A DNA stretch of 28,567 bases from Saccoglossus kowalevskii (GCF_000003605.2 NW_003136331.1:304020-332586); one strand, 5' to 3'; counted from the stretch's first letter, positions 1 through 9,212 are shown. Numbers and translations: made by a program. The notes: a model not told the origin generated them from the sequence alone.

Positions 1-960
1 CTTATTGTATGAATTTTAAACTTTTGTTAGTATTTTATTTTTATGGACACTGTAGTTTGAAATATGCACAAAAATGTGCTTTTTTGGTCAAAAGTGATTT
101 AAAAAAAATTAGCTTCTAAACCATGCTTCTGTTTCTTGTCAAAATTGGTTTATGAGTACATCTGTTTACTGTGAAGAAAGTGCCGTCTTGAAAACTGTCT
201 ACCAGTTGTCAATTTTGTAGGGCAGCAACTCAAATTTCACTATTTCAAGTTTATGCATAAATTAACATCCAGGCTAGTTGTCTGTACGATTGCTGTAACA
301 CTATTCAACTAAAAACAATGCCCCGGCAGCGTTTTGAAGATAAACACATTGTCAATCATTTGTGAAAATTTCAAAACAAAAGGTCAAAGCGTCTAGGAGC
401 TATTTTTTTTTTAAAGTTCTGGAATGTCGACTAAAAAGAAGCTGAGATAATTGCTAATTTGCATAACAATTCACTTAGTAAGAAGTTTGCTAATGCTCAT
501 AATTAAAATGACTGTTACAGTTTCAAATTTAAATGTATTATCGTTTTGTAAAAAGTTAAATACAGTGCATAATATGGAGATCCCGTCATTTCTTTTTTTC
601 ACCATGTTTCTTTTTGATTATTTATGTACAGCCTTGCTAAATCTTGCTAAGCATTGAAAAGAGAGAATGTTTGCACCTGTTATCTATATTTTAAAATCGT
701 TTTTAGAGTATGTTCCACTATTCACAATTCTACAAAATTTCAACAGTCTATAGCTAAGACGTTTTGGATAATAAAAAGCAAAAAAAAAAAATTCACTCCC
801 AAGTGCCCACAAACCTGCATCTCTACCTTAAGCCGATTAACACCTTAAACAATAGGCGTTGCGAGTATGTTGTACTACTAGTCAGAGAGTAGGGTTAAGA
901 TTTTGATCCAATGGTGTATGTTTGCATATCGGATAGGCCCAATTGCTTTGATACTAGTAC
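1..960. other. AT-rich intergenic DNA, no gene seen
   Basis: Only short open frames occur here (under about 70 codons). They are rich in Phe, Leu and Lys, as AT-rich sequence predicts, and resemble no known protein. Short A and T runs are present, for example near 780-791. I see no RNA gene and no promoter that I would defend. Confidence 0.6.
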
Positions 961-969
961 CCCCAGTAC

Positions 970-1005
970 CATGGAACTATAAACCCATGGGTTTATAGTT
1001 CCATG
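970..1005. repeat. Perfect 36-bp palindrome
   Basis: The left arm catggaactataaaccca (970-987) is exactly the reverse complement of the right arm (988-1005), with no spacer. The centre is CCCATGGG. A single strand could fold into an almost loop-free hairpin and the duplex could extrude a cruciform. CTAGTAC and AGTAC remnants flank it but do not extend the symmetry cleanly. It could be a mobile-element terminus or a collapsed inverted duplication; no coding role is visible. Confidence 0.9.
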
Positions 1006-1080
1006 CTAGTACACAGTATGGCAATAATTCATTCTGGAGTGGGAAATAGTGACTTTTTTGGCCAGTAGACGAAACACATT

Positions 1081-1870
1081 GACACACCATTATTATGGTA
1101 GGGTCATCTTACCATTGAACTCTTCTTAAGACAAAACGTCCGGCATTCGTCACTGCCCCGGGTCGCGATCGGCCATCAAAACTACCTTAAACCATGGAGC
1201 TAAATATTGACACACCGTTATTATGGTAAGGCCATCTTACCATTTAACTCTTCTTAAGACGAAACGTCCGAGGCCGAAACGTCCGGCATTCGTCACTGTC
1301 CCGGGTCGCGATCGGCCATCAAAACTACCTTAAAGCATAGAGCTAAATATTGACACACCGTTATTATGGTATGGCCATCTTACCATTGAACTCGTCTAAA
1401 GACGAAACGTCTGGCATTCGTCACTGTCCCGGGTCGCGATCGGCCATGAAAACTACCTTAAACCATGGAGCTAAATATTGACACACCGTTATTATGGTAA
1501 GGCCATCTTACCATTTAACTCTTCTTAAGACGAAACGTCCGAAGCCGAAACGTCCGGCATTCGTCACTGCCCCGGGTCGCGATCGGCCATCAAAACTACC
1601 TTAAAGCATAGAGCTAAATATTGACACACCGTTATTATGGTATGGCCATCTTACCATTGAACTCGTCTAAAGACGAAACGTCCGGCATTCGTCACTGTCC
1701 CGGGTCGCGATCGGCCATGAAAACTACCTTAAACCATGGAGCTAAATATTGACACACCGTTATTATGATACGGCCATCTTACTATTTAACTCGTCTAAAG
1801 ACGAAACGTCCGAGGCCGAAACGTCCGGCATTCGTTACTGTCCCGGGTCGCGATCGGCCATCAAAACTAC
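1081..1870. repeat. Tandem satellite array with alternating 128- and 143-bp units
   Basis: The motif gacacacc recurs at 1081, 1209, 1352, 1480, 1623 and 1751, giving spacings of 128, 143, 128, 143 and 128 bp. The sixth unit ends at about 1870. Long units carry a 15-bp internal duplication around cgaaacgtccg that short units lack, so the higher-order period is 271 bp. Each unit has a CpG-rich core, cccgggtcgcgatcgg, in otherwise AT-rich DNA. In units 2 and 4, ggtaag-gccat-cttacc can form a small hairpin. No frame stays open across the array, so it is probably non-coding. Confidence 0.93.
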
Positions 1871-2094
1871 AGACTAGAGTTTTATTGTATAGCGTCTGCG
1901 CTGACCAACTACACAGAGAGTGTCGAACTTGATGTAACTTGAAATTTATTAACGGGTAATACTGACTTGGTTACGTTGGGTCACGATCCCGGTTATGATA
2001 TCGCGTTAATTGGTATATCTCCATTACCTCTATCCGATCGTACTTTTCATGATACCGTCTTCAAAATTCGTCTAGGAAATGAATCTTTTAGGGA

Positions 2095-2129
2095 ACAGTC
2101 CCTCAATAGGGAATGGACTGTGTTGAGGG
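2095..2129. repeat. ACAGTCC hairpin, copy 1
   Basis: ACAGTCC (2095-2101) pairs with GGACTGT (2115-2121). Next to it, CCCTCAA (2100-2106) can instead pair with TTGAGGG (2123-2129), so two overlapping folds are possible. The same arm sequence recurs at 2553 and 3035. Confidence 0.6.
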
Positions 2130-2552
2130 TCTTCATATGCAAATACAGGCAATAATATTAATAGTTCTATGTTGTTTTGTGTCACATTATTGAACGATCG
2201 ATCACCGTATTTATACTACAGGACCCATCTGCCTTGTTCCCATTGTAGTACTGACTGGAAAGTTGAAGATGTTGCCATGGACACCGACGTACATTGTATA
2301 CGGAGTGCGGCACGTGCATGAGTGGCACTTGACTTTATGAAACTTGACAATGGCGGCAACGTGGCCTTGAGTCGAGTCCTCTGTTTAACCCCAAGTGGAA
2401 GCACTGTGAAGACTTCAAGTTGGGTTTCCGTAGTGAAGCAGCTGTCACGTACACGGGACGGTATTACAATTTATTCCAGTGACTCTTTGTTTGAACGGAG
2501 TTTTAATTTTGATACTTCACTGGCATCTTCATTGAATTAAATAAGTCTTCTC

Positions 2553-2570
2553 ACAGTCCAGAGGGACTGT
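2553..2570. repeat. ACAGTCC hairpin, copy 2
   Basis: ACAGTCC (2553-2559) and GGACTGT (2564-2570) are perfect 7-bp arms separated by 4 nt. They match the arms of the structures at 2095 and 3035. Confidence 0.6.
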
Positions 2571-3026
2571 TATCTTCTTTACGGTAACTTTGTATCATTT
2601 ATACTAAGTAAGTGTTAATGGCATAGTCGACAATCGTGTAAAGTGATTACATTCACAAACACCCTGGAAATGAATCTTATATTTATGTGTATTCCGACTA
2701 TGATATTTCCACAATTTTATAGACTTTTTCTATGTAATTCAATAATAATTGAATTGAGTTCTCCATCACTGATCTCCAGTAGAGGGTCTGTGATTTAATC
2801 AAATACTCTGTAATCTCTTATGTTCTTGGTGTATATTCAATTTCTAAGAGCTTGTGAGGTTGCTTTACTTCACGGTAGTGATAATTTTCCTTATTTTTTT
2901 ATTAACTTACTCTGTACATAGAACTACATGTGGTTCGTATAGTACTTCCATGCTCTGCGTTAATGTGTCCCTCAATGCATATACCAAAGCCAGTGGTCGA
3001 GATGCATACACTGACGGAAAACCTGA

Positions 3027-3069
3027 GTTAACTCACAGTCCCTCAAGGACTTGAGGGACTGTGGTTAAC
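3027..3069. repeat. Long stem-loop, ACAGTCC copy 3
   Basis: CACAGTCCCTCAA (3034-3046) pairs perfectly with TTGAGGGACTGTG (3051-3063) around the loop GGAC. GTTAAC on both outer sides (3027-3032 and 3064-3069) extends the stem past one unpaired T. It is about a 19-bp stem with a single bulge, the strongest hairpin in the region. Its function is unknown; it is too short and isolated for a typical MITE unless the copies at 2095 and 2553 belong to the same element. Confidence 0.8.
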
Positions 3070-3770
3070 TGAAGGTCTGCAGGTGCTTGTGTTCTAGCGG
3101 GTCTGATTGGTGCTAGGATAGCATATATTATCATAATGCCTTCATGATAGGACGATGGTTACGCAGCCATGTCACCTAGTTCCAAACACGGAATACACAT
3201 TGAATAGAAAAATACACTATATGTACCGCCAGCCTGAGCATGAACTGAGTTAAAGCTCATTGACGTTGCAATACTAGATTATGCGCTCTATCTTGCCTGA
3301 ACCGGTGAATAATTCTAGCAGAGTGGGATAGATAAATGATTTGCGATTTGTAGTACACATGTGAAATTTACGAAAACGCGTCAAATAAAGATGACGGAAT
3401 GCTTGCTATACCCGGCGACTAGAATCGCACGATGGCTAAGTCTCCAGTAGGTTAACATGTTTACGATACTATTTATAAATACCGCTTCACCTTACTGCAT
3501 GTAGCACCGTGTCAGTCATGTGTCGCATCGCTTGCAATTCAATGTCAGGCAACAACGAACGCAGAGACGCGTTAGGGGCAATCCTGCGGCGGAACAATAT
3601 ATACAATAATGGGATGAGCAGTAAATACGATAAACGATCATTCGTGTCCGGGAATTGGTCACGGAAGGTGTGTTATTCGAATGAGAAAATGATAATATTA
3701 TATTAGCAATCAAAAAAATATATATTCGGGCACTTAAGTAATGATTAATCTACTGATGGTATTAGTAACA
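3070..3770. other. Intergenic DNA, no gene
   Basis: There is no open frame above about 65 codons, and overlapping frames of equal length on both strands near 3509-3713 indicate chance openness. I recognise no repeat or RNA gene. Confidence 0.45.
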
Positions 3771-4069
3771 TGTTGTGGGCTATGACTGGTGTGGTATCAT
3801 AACCTTGCCTTCACTTTGCGTTGAATATGCATGCGCATGCCCAGAAGAGCCGCTCATCCGTACCTGATCCATCTTGTTGTACTGGCACATGTTTCGTACC
3901 ACACATACAAATCAAGCAGCAAAAGAGTCGAAATCGCAACAGCTGTGACTGGACATAACCTTCGTAGGATTATATTCTTTGTTTCCGTTCTCTAGTCCTG
4001 TGAGTTTGTTGTTTCTTCAACTAATAAACTTGGTAACCGGAAACCTGTCCGGAATCTTGCGTTGTGACA
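3771..4069 (+). mobile_element. Possible solo LTR (weak)
   Basis: This 299-bp segment begins TGTTGTGGGC and ends GTTGTGACA, fitting the TG...CA rule of LTRs. It has an AATAAA at 4023-4028, about 40 bp before the end, as expected for the R/U5 part of an LTR, and a palindromic gcatgcgcatgc near 3830. Against it: the flanks (taaca on the left, tgcag on the right) are not a target-site duplication, and no retroelement coding sequence or second LTR is visible. It may be an old LTR or chance. Confidence 0.2.
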
Positions 4070-4187
4070 TGCAGGCATCCTGCCAGTCATTATTTTTAAT
4101 GTAGGAACTCACGTGACGAGACATGTTTGTGAACTATTTATTAGGTTTATTGTATTTAAAAGTTTTCCGAAAAAACTGAACAAGCGG

Positions 4188-4207
4188 TATATAAAAGTAA
4201 CTTCCGG
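4188..4207 (+). promoter_or_regulatory. TATA box plus ETS site
   Basis: tatataaaag (4188-4197) is a strong TATA box. It is followed directly by ACTTCCGG (4200-4207), the core ETS-family site in reverse orientation. A start site would be expected near 4220, just ahead of the ATG at 4244. The combination is specific enough to be a plausible core promoter for the short unit ending at the poly(A) signal at 4742. Confidence 0.4.
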
Positions 4208-4243
4208 TGACGAAACGTGTACCGTCTTGAACGTTCTGTGTCT

Positions 4244-4309
4244 ATGAAACCCCTATATTGTTTCGCATTCATGCCGTGTGATAACACTGCATGGAAAGAC
4301 GTTCCTTGA
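4244..4309 (+). CDS. Short ORF downstream of the TATA box (21 aa, hypothetical)
   Basis: The first ATG after the TATA box opens a 21-residue reading frame ending in TGA at 4307. It begins MKPLYCF and ends WKDVP. It is too short to assign and could be an upstream ORF or chance. The only reason to list it is its position, about 50 nt downstream of the TATA box. Confidence 0.15.
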   Translation: MKPLYCFAFMPCDNTAWKDVP

Positions 4310-4370
4310 TCTCAACAATTAGCTACGCAATATTCAGTGTAATGCTGAAATTTCTAGATTTGTGGTATAA

Positions 4371-4652
4371 ACCCAGTCACTGTACCGAAAGTTTCAGAGC
4401 CTTTACAAGAAAGAACGAGAAATCATGATCAAGAATATTAAATACAATAAAAGCAAGTTGGAGACGGATGACGAACAACTTACAGATATACTAAAAAGTA
4501 CAAATGACAAACTAATCATTGAGCTAGGAAAATTCATCCACACTTGTTTCAAATTACGACAAGAAAAAATCCTAAAATGCCAGATGCCACAACCAACCAA
4601 CCACCAAATAATTTTTTTTTTCCTCTTCTTTTCTTTATTCAATTGTCTGTGA
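4371..4652 (+). CDS. Lys/Glu-rich open segment, possible 3' exon or retroelement relic
   Basis: The frame is open from 4371 (after a TAA at 4368) to TGA at 4650. The first ATG is at 4425. The first 65 or so residues are charged and predicted helical, with a short duplication, SLYRKFQ/SLYKKERE, near the start and Leu/Ile spaced as in a coiled coil. The last 25 residues are low-complexity (QPTNHQ, then a Phe/Leu run encoded by poly-T) and are not convincing protein. A tttcag at 4393-4398 could be a splice acceptor. I do not recognise a family. The 3' hairpin and AATAAA-ATT tail downstream make a retroelement remnant as likely as a terminal exon. Confidence 0.25.
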   Translation, partial: TQSLYRKFQSLYKKEREIMIKNIKYNKSKLETDDEQLTDILKSTNDKLIIELGKFIHTCFKLRQEKILKCQMPQPTNHQIIFFFLFFSLFNCL

Positions 4653-4718
4653 ATTTCTTGTATTTTTTTTTTTGCTATCTTTTTGTATTATATGTACTTT
4701 ATTGTATTTTCAACTAAG

Positions 4719-4760
4719 ATCCCATTTCGGGATACGGTTTCAATAAAGATTATTATTATA
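4719..4760 (+). terminator. Hairpin, AATAAA and ATT-repeat 3' end
   Basis: ATCCC (4719-4723) and GGGAT (4729-4733) form a small stem-loop, followed by AATAAA (4742-4747) and then a run of ATT repeats. A terminal hairpin followed by a short microsatellite is typical of the 3' ends of some non-LTR retrotransposons and of SINEs that use them. It also works as a poly(A) signal. The ends at 18640 (plus) and 24533 (minus) look similar. Confidence 0.5.
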
Positions 4761-6934
4761 ACACTTACAGCGTAAGACATATGTGCGCAACTTGAACGGG
4801 TTTGCAGGTTAAATTTCCTAAATTGTTTTTCGATGTCAAGGACAACTGTATTCGCGTTTAATTTATTTCAAAGTGAGTACTCACAATATCTGTCGAATTT
4901 TAGTCAGTTTAGTTGTTATACCTTTTTTAGCTCTACTTTCAAGATGGCCTCATTATGAGATTGTGTGCATATTTACGTCTTTTGTGAGACTAATGTCGTG
5001 AATGCAGGATTTTGAGATCCTTATCTTTTTAATTACGCCGGCGTTTTCCAGTGAGAACACGATGTTGGCGGCGGTTGGTTGTTATATCGATCTCAGCTCC
5101 TATGCGATGCAAGATCAAGCTCGAAATCATGGTTATTCCTTGACCGATCTAGAGCTATATCGATATAAAGTGCAGTGCCTGTAAATTAGGATTTATCGTG
5201 ACAATAGGGTACTGTACCTCCATAGTCGGAACAACCGCAAGAGGCATAGTTGACCACGTGATACTGTCACGTGAAAATATTATCAATACGCGCATTGACA
5301 AAAAGTATGGAAAGAGTTCTCTTTGTGCCCACACAAACATTCACACCGAATCTTAACTCTAACCCTACCCCTACCCTCTAGTTGGGTACACAAGAAACGC
5401 TTTCTAAAAGCAAGAAGTAAGTTTCCTCAATTTAGATATACATGTACTAGTAATTCACAAATGACTGTGAACGAGTATTCTACTCTGTCCGGTTTCTGTA
5501 CACGTTCGTACTCGTTTCAGCCAAGCTTCAAGTTGGTGTACGAATTTGTTTAAACACATATCGAACAACTTAGTGATTTGTTTAAATGATCACATCGAGA
5601 CCCGACTGTATACACAATACAAGAATAAGTATCTCGTTAAAAAAACTAATAGGCAGGCAACCACAATAAAATAAGTGATGATGACATATTGATAGGGGTG
5701 TGGTGATGATAAATACATTGGTTTTATTTAAATATTATGTTAATGAGACAGCAACACCTTGAAATTTGAGTTCCCTGCGACAACTTCCGAATCATTGTCT
5801 TGTATTTCACTTCAAGTTTATTTCTTTTTCGGGACATGACATATATCTAATTGACCACTGAAAGTTGTTCCTTATTACTGTTATTATTATTCAGTAATAT
5901 TAGGTAAAAGATCTATAATGATTGTATATTGTTAGACATATTTATATGTTATTCTTGAAAAATCCTCGTTTGTCGTTTACGTGGTTTACATCGGTCGAAT
6001 ATTTCCGTCTGATCGTTTTTGGCATCTATACATTATTCACTGGCAATATTTTTTGCGTTATTAAATTATTTAACGGAAATTCGAAACTGATTCACAAAAT
6101 AATTATTTTTATCTGAGTCAGGCGCATCTCGAATGAATCGATTAGCTTTCAAGCAAGCCCACTTTAATGTGACCAGATTCCCCTTACTCCACGGAGCCTA
6201 CTTCAACAACAAAGTATATATTAACTATGTATGCGGATATTCGATCTAATAATTAGGGACGGAATTATTATAACATTTCAAGTTGTTTCTATATAAGTTT
6301 TATATAATTATTGATTTGGGCACACGCGTCATCAACTTTTCGAGTTCTCACCAGTACGAACAACTGTCTAAAACATGTACATTTTTGGAACAATTTATGT
6401 TTCATAAAAACAAAAATATTTTTCATTAAAATTTCCGAGACAACACTACCCATAAATATCCATCTTATGGCTACATAATACCAAGCGGAATTTTGAGATA
6501 TGCTGTGAGACTATCTTACCATAAGAACCACGTGTGTTCAACCGGTGTTTTGTCTGAATCGCTGTGAGCATTATATAATATCTGGGGTTTTGTGAACAAA
6601 GACGTAAAAGAAAACCGTACGGAAACTGATCTTCCGTTTTTAATGATATTGGTAACCAATTCAGCTCTGATTGGTAAATACGTCTGTACTAATATACCAT
6701 ACATTATGAAATGTGTACATGCGTATCGAGTGATATAAGCATGAACGCTTCATTAAACCAGAGTGTCCCGGGTATCCTGAGTAGAAACCATGTGCAGCTT
6801 ACACACAGAATAATTTACCATATAGACGGCTGGCTTATAGTGGACGTGTACACATGGTCTCGGCATTGTGCATATATGCTTCTAAAACCAGCCTCCTGCC
6901 TCACACTACAATAAGTATGGAGCTCCGGGTATAT
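4761..6934. other. Intergenic DNA, no gene identified
   Basis: Small open frames occur, such as the ATG at 5002 running 60 codons, but none has a recognisable domain, and frames of similar length overlap on the opposite strand. A C-rich stretch around 5350-5380 resembles degenerate telomere-type repeats (ctaaccctaccc) but is only about 30 bp. The rest is AT-rich and unremarkable. Confidence 0.45.
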
Positions 6935-7156
6935 TTACCCAGTTGCACTGAACGCCGCTTTCGATTGATATATTTGCCCTTCCTTTTTTGACATAAAAAA
7001 GTTGCGGGTATAACACGGTATTACAGTCGATGTGTTCACCCGTAACATGGGCCCCGTGGCCAGCTGTTCGCCCAGCAGTAAAACGAGATTTTCATCGTTC
7101 TGAGTAGCGAGCACGTGGCATGTGGGCATGCTCGCGCCTAAGATGATGAAGTCGAC
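6935..7156 (-). pseudogene. Possible decayed GMC-oxidoreductase FAD-binding fragment
   Basis: The minus-strand translation reads VDFIILGASMPTCHVLAT, and about ten residues later LVLLLGEQ. In GMC oxidoreductases (choline and glucose dehydrogenases) the N-terminal Rossmann fold reads roughly DFIIVGAGSAGCVLA, with VLLLEAG about 12-15 residues after it. Spacing and hydrophobic pattern agree, but GxGxxG is broken (GASMPTC, one extra residue), so FAD binding would be lost. The frame has no ATG upstream (its longest extension begins with TTG at 7291), and the rest of this roughly 550-residue family is absent. This stretch is more GC-rich than its surroundings, as a coding relic would be. It could also be coincidence. 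Confidence 0.22.
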
Positions 7157-7522
7157 TTTGTTAACTTTAAAACAGTGTTCCCGAGGTTGTTCCACGTTGT
7201 AATTTGCATTTCCATTCCTAAAACATAGGGACTGTTTTAAAACCAATAAATATATTTGTTGAGCTATTGATATGCTCAGTAAACCGATCAATAGTCAATA
7301 ATCACTCGGACCAATCGAGGTGTACACCAATTCAGGATCATGAGGGCGTCGATGATTTGTGGGATTTGAGAATTAGCGTGAACTCGCCATGCAACAAAAC
7401 CCGACGTATGATGATTAGTTGAAGAAAAGAAATCACAAACAGAAATAATATTTCACACCTTGTTTTTTTTTAATTCGCTCTTTTGTGAGAAAAAAAAAAA
7501 CATTGACATGTCACGGATAGCG

Positions 7523-7573
7523 AAATAAATAAATAAATAACTAAATTTATCGTGGTATAAATAAATAAATACG
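7523..7573. repeat. AAAT microsatellite, two short blocks
   Basis: Two runs of aaat repeats (about 7523-7540 and 7556-7571) are separated by about 15 bp of unrelated sequence. It is a simple repeat with no obvious function. Confidence 0.85.
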
Positions 7574-8282
7574 AAAAAGTAATATGTATTAACTTCAGCA
7601 AATGCGTGATTACTGTTAAAAGGCTGGTGGTCGTTGCCATAACAACATGAATAGATTATTAGCCGAACAATCATGGCGACACTGAGCTCTCTGTTCAGCT
7701 CCCATTAAATAATCGTGTTTGGCTAAATTGTGAACCAAGTTATTGCTTTAAAATTGACTCAGTTCTGTAAAATTAAACGGTATTTTTGGCAGCATATGTT
7801 AGCATTAGTTGGAAAAAAATCTTTCAAATTGTACATGATTTTAAAAGCAAATGGAAAATTATTCAAAATGGCGACCGTGGAAAAACGCACAATAGGAAAA
7901 ATTGCTAAAACGTTTCTACAAAGGATAAAAGCTATAAAAATATTACAAAAGAATAATTAAATGTATTACTAAAATATGGAAATCAAAAGAAAATCACTAA
8001 ATCGGAAGCTTATGTAATAAAAAGGTATATTGCAACGTGTGGGGCACGTAAGGTTATTCAAAAAAGCTGTTATCACTAAAATCAAAAATATTAGTATCAG
8101 TCAACTTAATAGTTTCCTGATATATTGCACAGTAGTGGGCCCGTCTGGGATTTTAACTTCAAGTAAACTTGAAAATCGCAGAGTTAAATATCAACAATTC
8201 TATTCTATTCTACTGATCTATTTACTACCTATATCATATATATATATTTATAATAAACGTATTCATTGTTCTACCCAAGGTG
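7574..8282. other. Intergenic DNA between the relic and the SPSB3-like gene
   Basis: A Lys-rich frame at 7730-7960 begins with GTG. From its internal ATG at 7869 it would encode only about 30 basic residues. I recognise no family. A YY1-like AAAATGGCGAC lies at 7865-7875. The region is otherwise AT-rich. Confidence 0.4.
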
Positions 8283-8311
8283 TATAAATAGGTATGAGTC
8301 GCGGCCATTTT
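8283..8311 (+). promoter_or_regulatory. Possible plus-strand TATA/YY1 promoter antisense to the SPSB3-like gene
   Basis: TATAAATAG (8283-8291) is a good TATA box. About 12 bp further on, GGCCATTTT (8303-8311) is a YY1-type initiator motif (AAAATGGCC on the other strand). Transcription from here would enter the 3' end of the SPSB3-like gene in antisense. The motifs are real; the promoter is inferred. Confidence 0.25.
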
Positions 8312-8360
8312 GCTTTTCGTCGCGCTGAACACACTGATGTAAAATCTCCAAATACTGCTC

Positions 8361-9035
8361 CTAGCTCGTCGCTTCTCTTATAAATTCTATAAGTCGATTT
8401 GGCAAGTAAAGTTTTTCTAACAATTTCTCGTCTTTAACATGTGCAATGATGACTGCTCGGCATCGGTCCTGTAGTGATGTATAACTGCGGCGCGATCTGA
8501 TCAAAGTCATTTCGGTTTTCGCTGCCGTTGATGAAATGATAGGAAAGATGTCTTCTTTTATCTTTTTAAAACCTTCAAATGCAACGCCCAATGTTTCCCC
8601 GTCTTTGAAGTAGCTTAAAGTTCCCTGGACTCCGTCAAACAAAATGCCGATCGTTGTAGGTTCATTTTCCCGGAAAGGTTTTGTGTAAATTTTGCTCTCA
8701 CCTCTGTTCCATAGAAGTCCTTTGTGCGATAGTCCCCAGCTTTCTTCGTTCTCTCCCAACAAATTAACAAATGCATCAACATGAAGGCGAGCTCTTTTCG
8801 TACCCACACCGAACATCATACTCGTGCCAAATATCCTCTGCGACACGTCGATTTCCCAGTAATGTCTGCCGTTATTCAGCGCGTCATTCCCTCGTACTGC
8901 CGCAGTGCCATTCGACCAGTTTGGATGGAAAAGAACACTTTGATTTCGCTTCCCAAACACTTTTACTTCGTGTGACTTGTCCCGTTTGTTCCAGCACCAG
9001 TTGTCGCTGCAACTATCAGGTAGATTATACGGCAT
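8361..9035 (-). CDS. SPRY domain and SOCS box protein, SPSB3-like
   Basis: This is a substrate-recognition subunit of a cullin-RING (Elongin B/C-Cullin 5) ubiquitin ligase: the SPRY/B30.2 domain binds the target and the C-terminal SOCS box recruits Elongin C. It encodes 224 residues in one exon from the ATG at 9035 (A at -3) to TAG at 8361. Residues about 26-180 form the SPRY domain, with GTAAVRG near 43-49, GRHYWEI near 56-62, ESWGLSHKG near 98-106 and GTLSYFKDG near 138-146. Residues about 187-222 are the SOCS box, starting SLQDRCRAVI (BC box) and ending LYLPNRL, where the usual Cul5-box LPLP has Tyr for the first Pro. The order and motifs fit SPSB3 better than SPSB1/2/4. The frame stays open for 43 codons upstream without an ATG (to TTG at 9164), so I prefer 9035. 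Vertebrate SPSB3 genes have introns; an intronless copy suggests a retrocopy or a lineage-specific paralogue, and the intact frame suggests it is functional. Confidence 0.9.
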   Translation of the reverse strand: MPYNLPDSCSDNWCWNKRDKSHEVKVFGKRNQSVLFHPNWSNGTAAVRGNDALNNGRHYWEIDVSQRIFGTSMMFGVGTKRARLHVDAFVNLLGENEESWGLSHKGLLWNRGESKIYTKPFRENEPTTIGILFDGVQGTLSYFKDGETLGVAFEGFKKIKEDIFPIISSTAAKTEMTLIRSRRSYTSLQDRCRAVIIAHVKDEKLLEKLYLPNRLIEFIREATS

Positions 9036-9064
9036 GCTTTTCCCTTTAAAGCTGCTGGCCCGGA

Positions 9065-9121
9065 TCAGCGTCGACGATCTAGCAGCGAAGAGAGGCAATC
9101 TAGTCTTCGCTCCTTGTTCAT
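9065..9121 (-). CDS. Upstream ORF in the SPSB3-like 5' leader (18 aa)
   Basis: An ATG at 9121, between the TATA box and the main start, opens an 18-codon frame beginning MNKERRL and stopping with TGA at 9065, 29 nt before the main ATG. It is out of frame with the SPRY gene. If transcription starts near 9185, this uORF could reduce translation of the main protein. This is inferred from position only. Confidence 0.3.
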   Translation of the reverse strand: MNKERRLDCLSSLLDRRR

Positions 9122-9212
9122 CGGAGTGTGATCTCGTTCCTTGGCTTCCCACTGCTATGTGCAATCCGTCAAAGTTGGTGATTCTGTGTTCTAACTGCGC
9201 AAGGTGCTTCTA

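Larger units (their letters stand above)
1871..3026. other. Intergenic DNA with recurrent short hairpins, no gene
   Basis: Open frames here are short and mostly start at TTG or GTG, and none resembles a known family. Apart from the ACAGTCC hairpins listed separately, I see nothing I can name. Confidence 0.45.

Noticed and set aside
1081-1870. Hammerhead ribozyme in the satellite units (GAAAC and GTC motifs present)
   Set aside because: The required CUGAUGA core is absent from every unit on the strand with GAAAC.
5350-5385. Interstitial telomere repeat
   Set aside because: Only a few degenerate CTAACCC/CTACCCC units are present, too short to support the call.
7730-7960. Lys-rich small protein of 76 codons
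   Set aside because: It starts with GTG, and from its late ATG only about 30 residues remain. The bias follows from A-rich DNA.
9036-9164. N-terminal extension of the SPSB3-like protein by 43 residues
   Set aside because: It would begin at TTG. Animals use ATG, and the ATG at 9035 has a good context. The extension has no family similarity that I can see.
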